Assembly: GCA_026419785.1 (NCBI GenBank)
Contig: JAODTK010002087.1
Location: 248,001 to 312,000, forward strand
Reading direction: 5' to 3'
Length of the DNA: 64,000 nucleotides
DNA from: Sclerodactyla briareus
Lineage: Eukaryota > Echinodermata > Holothuroidea > Dendrochirotida > Sclerodactylidae
Positions 57,001 to 60,000 of this stretch are shown in pieces (position 1 is the first letter of the stretch; each line of letters begins with the position of its first letter). The translations under genes and the position numbers were made by a program. The notes under the pieces were generated by a model, which saw only the letters and a program-made list of their open reading frames with translations, ran no database searches and had not been told where the DNA came from.

Positions 57001-60000
57001 CTTGTAGGTACCAGAGTGGGTTGAGGTGTCAAAGCATATATATCTGCACGGGATCCCATTCACTGGTGCCGACATTGGCCTAATTCGAGGTCGCATTGTT
57101 TTGAAGTCCTTTACACTCACATCTCCACACGCCCGCATTGTTAGTACAAAGGGGTAAAGGTGTCCAAAACAAAAAAACTGAAGAAAAAGAGAATCTATCT
57201 ACACAGGACCCATTCACTGGTGGCCTACATTGACCAAATTAAGCCCAAGGTATCTAACTTTGGTTGAATGTACTTACATCTTCACACTGGCCTGCTTGAG
57301 TGAACTTGTTGAGGACTTGCATGAATCGTCGTGAGTAATCCTGCACACATGTAGGCAATGTCGCCAGTAGCTTCAACATAGACTCTAGAGGCTGCTTGGC
57401 CTACAGAGGAAAGCGCAACAGAGATAGTTGAAAAATACTTGAGCCAGGGGACTTGACTAGTTGGGGCGCTCGCATGGATAGCCCACATGTAGGCAATGTT
57501 CTTGGCTGAAAAACATGTTACCTTCAAAGTGCCTATGCATGTTTTGGCTATAACTTCCCAAATTCCTTACATATTGTGAAATTCCAGTCCTCGCAAACCG
57601 TATTCCCTCAATTTTGTTCCCAAACGACATGCTTCCCAAGGCCGGCATACAGCGACTTCAGCAGTTCTCCACAAGACTCCACAATACATTTAAAACTATA
57701 AAGTCCGACGAAATTCCAATTGACTTTAACCCAATTTAACTCAACACCTGAAGCACAGCTTTTCTGGGATTTCAGCTTCAAATCGATCTGGGAAGAAATG
57801 ACTGGAAAGTTTGGACAAGCATATTATGGAATGAACTGAACAAAGATGAACCTCCCTAGTATGGCAATAAACTATCCGGAAATCTGCAATGTCGGTCCAA
57901 AACAATGTCAACCTCAAGAGGAACCTAATAGGTACATCAACAATCGCAAAACAAACGAAAGAAGCCCATCAGAACATGCAACTCATACAATCCAGTGTGT
58001 GAACTCCCCACACCTGGTTAACTCAATTAGAATCTTCCATTCGGTGACGTTGATGTTCTTGTAAAAATGAGAAGCCTAGTACGACATGGATTATTCTTCT
58101 GTCAGATTGAAACCAAGTTAAAACTTTTGGAGTTGTTTGATGAATTTGTCACCCCCACCACTTGTGCAGACCCTGGATAACTACTGCACTTACTGTCCTG
58201 GGAATCCTCCCCAGGTCACAGAATGAGGCAATGCCTTCGCAGTACCTCATGTGGGGGGTGGGATGTGATTACACGTGGACAGCAACACTAAACTGCCTAC
58301 CCCCAGCTGTCCCTTCTGCTCCTATCCCTTGTGGCTGAGCGACCAGCAAGAAGCAACAGATCCCATACCAGTTTTTGGTATGACCCGACCGAGATTCGAA
58401 TCCCATCGTCCGGGTGAAAGCCCAACCTCTACCAATTGTACCAACCACTCGGTAATGATATAATGTAACCTCTGTATTATGAAACTGGCGCACGATGGAT
58501 GATCTAATACTGGACTAAAGTCAATGCCACAAAAATAGAAAGGTAACCTTTGTAGTTTTCACAGCAACAAACGATTAACAGTCAGACATACAACGGACAC
58601 CGATCATGAAGGCAGACAATGTACCTTCTTCTCAATGATTTTCCTTTCTTGTTGCGGGTTTTGTTCAGGGTATAGAGGATTTACCCCTGATTCTTGGCCT
58701 GCATCTCCCACAACACCTCCCCGGTGGAGTGGTTCAGTAGTTGATTCACCCAATCACATTCATCTGAAAGAATGGAAACATATTTCAAATGTTTGAGTTT
58801 ATCATGGTCAGATTCATGGTAATAACAACACCGTGCCCCACACAGCCAACAACTATTGAGATATCCGTGGTCAGGGTTCATAATGTATTAAACTGTGCCC
58901 CTTGTCTAGAATAAATACGGAATAATAAATTTTTGATGCAACTCGCATATTATTAAATCAATAGTATTAATCCAGTCTGTTTTTGTTTTTCCCCCCCCCC
59001 GAGACCAACCTACAGTTACTGTTACTCCAAGGCCCGGCCCCCTGAGCTTACCATATTTCGTTTTTCGGAGCATGGGTCAGTCATTTTTTAGACAAACAAA
59101 CTTTTGCACAGTATTAATTATAACTAAATAAAGTCAAATATCATATTCTCAAGCATGCTATACAACAAAATTTCATCCTGATCAGAGCAAGCTTCTGGAC
59201 TCACAGGGGCCAAAGAGCAATGTAGACAGAGGCAATACCAACTGCTACCCCCCTCATGATGACCTTTCCGTCATTCCTGCTGAGCAATAAGGCAGCATGT
59301 CCTCCATATGACTGACTATAAACCATGCGTTCCCCAGTTTGATTGCAGATGCTCCCTCAAGTGGACAATCTACAGAGGAAAGCTATCATATTATCCACTA
59401 TATCACTATAATATAAACGTTGGAAGCGAAGCATATACCTTTCCACCCTAAACTATAAATGGAGTTGAAGTCACAAATTTTTCGTTTCCAAAATTGGTAT
59501 ACAGAAATACATCCCTTTCTGGACTTGTTTCTTTTCATCTTCGACTTTTTTTCTCTCATGCATAGTGCAAACTAATCAGTGTAAAGTGCAGAGTAATTCT
59601 TGCATTCTTCCAATCTCGTGTATTGTTCAAAACTGTGAAATGTGTTTGTCTGACACCAATAGTTGTCCAACACAGCGGGCCCTTCAGCAGCCATATGAAA
59701 CTCCCTGTATTATAGGTGGTTATACTCCACGGTATACACAAGAGGTTCCACTGAATAACGTTGGGAGCAAAGTACATACATCTGGGAGTTGAAGTCCGCA
59801 TTTTGTTTGCAGATTTGGTATACACGTAATTGGACAACACCATTCCTGGACTCGTTTCCTTTCATTGTCAAATTTTCTGGTGGCATACTATCAGTGTAGT
59901 TGCGAAGTAATGCATCGTTCTTTTTCGATCTCGTGTATACCGTACATACAAGTTCACAACGGTTGGAATGCGTTCTTCCTACCAACACTTGTTCATACAG

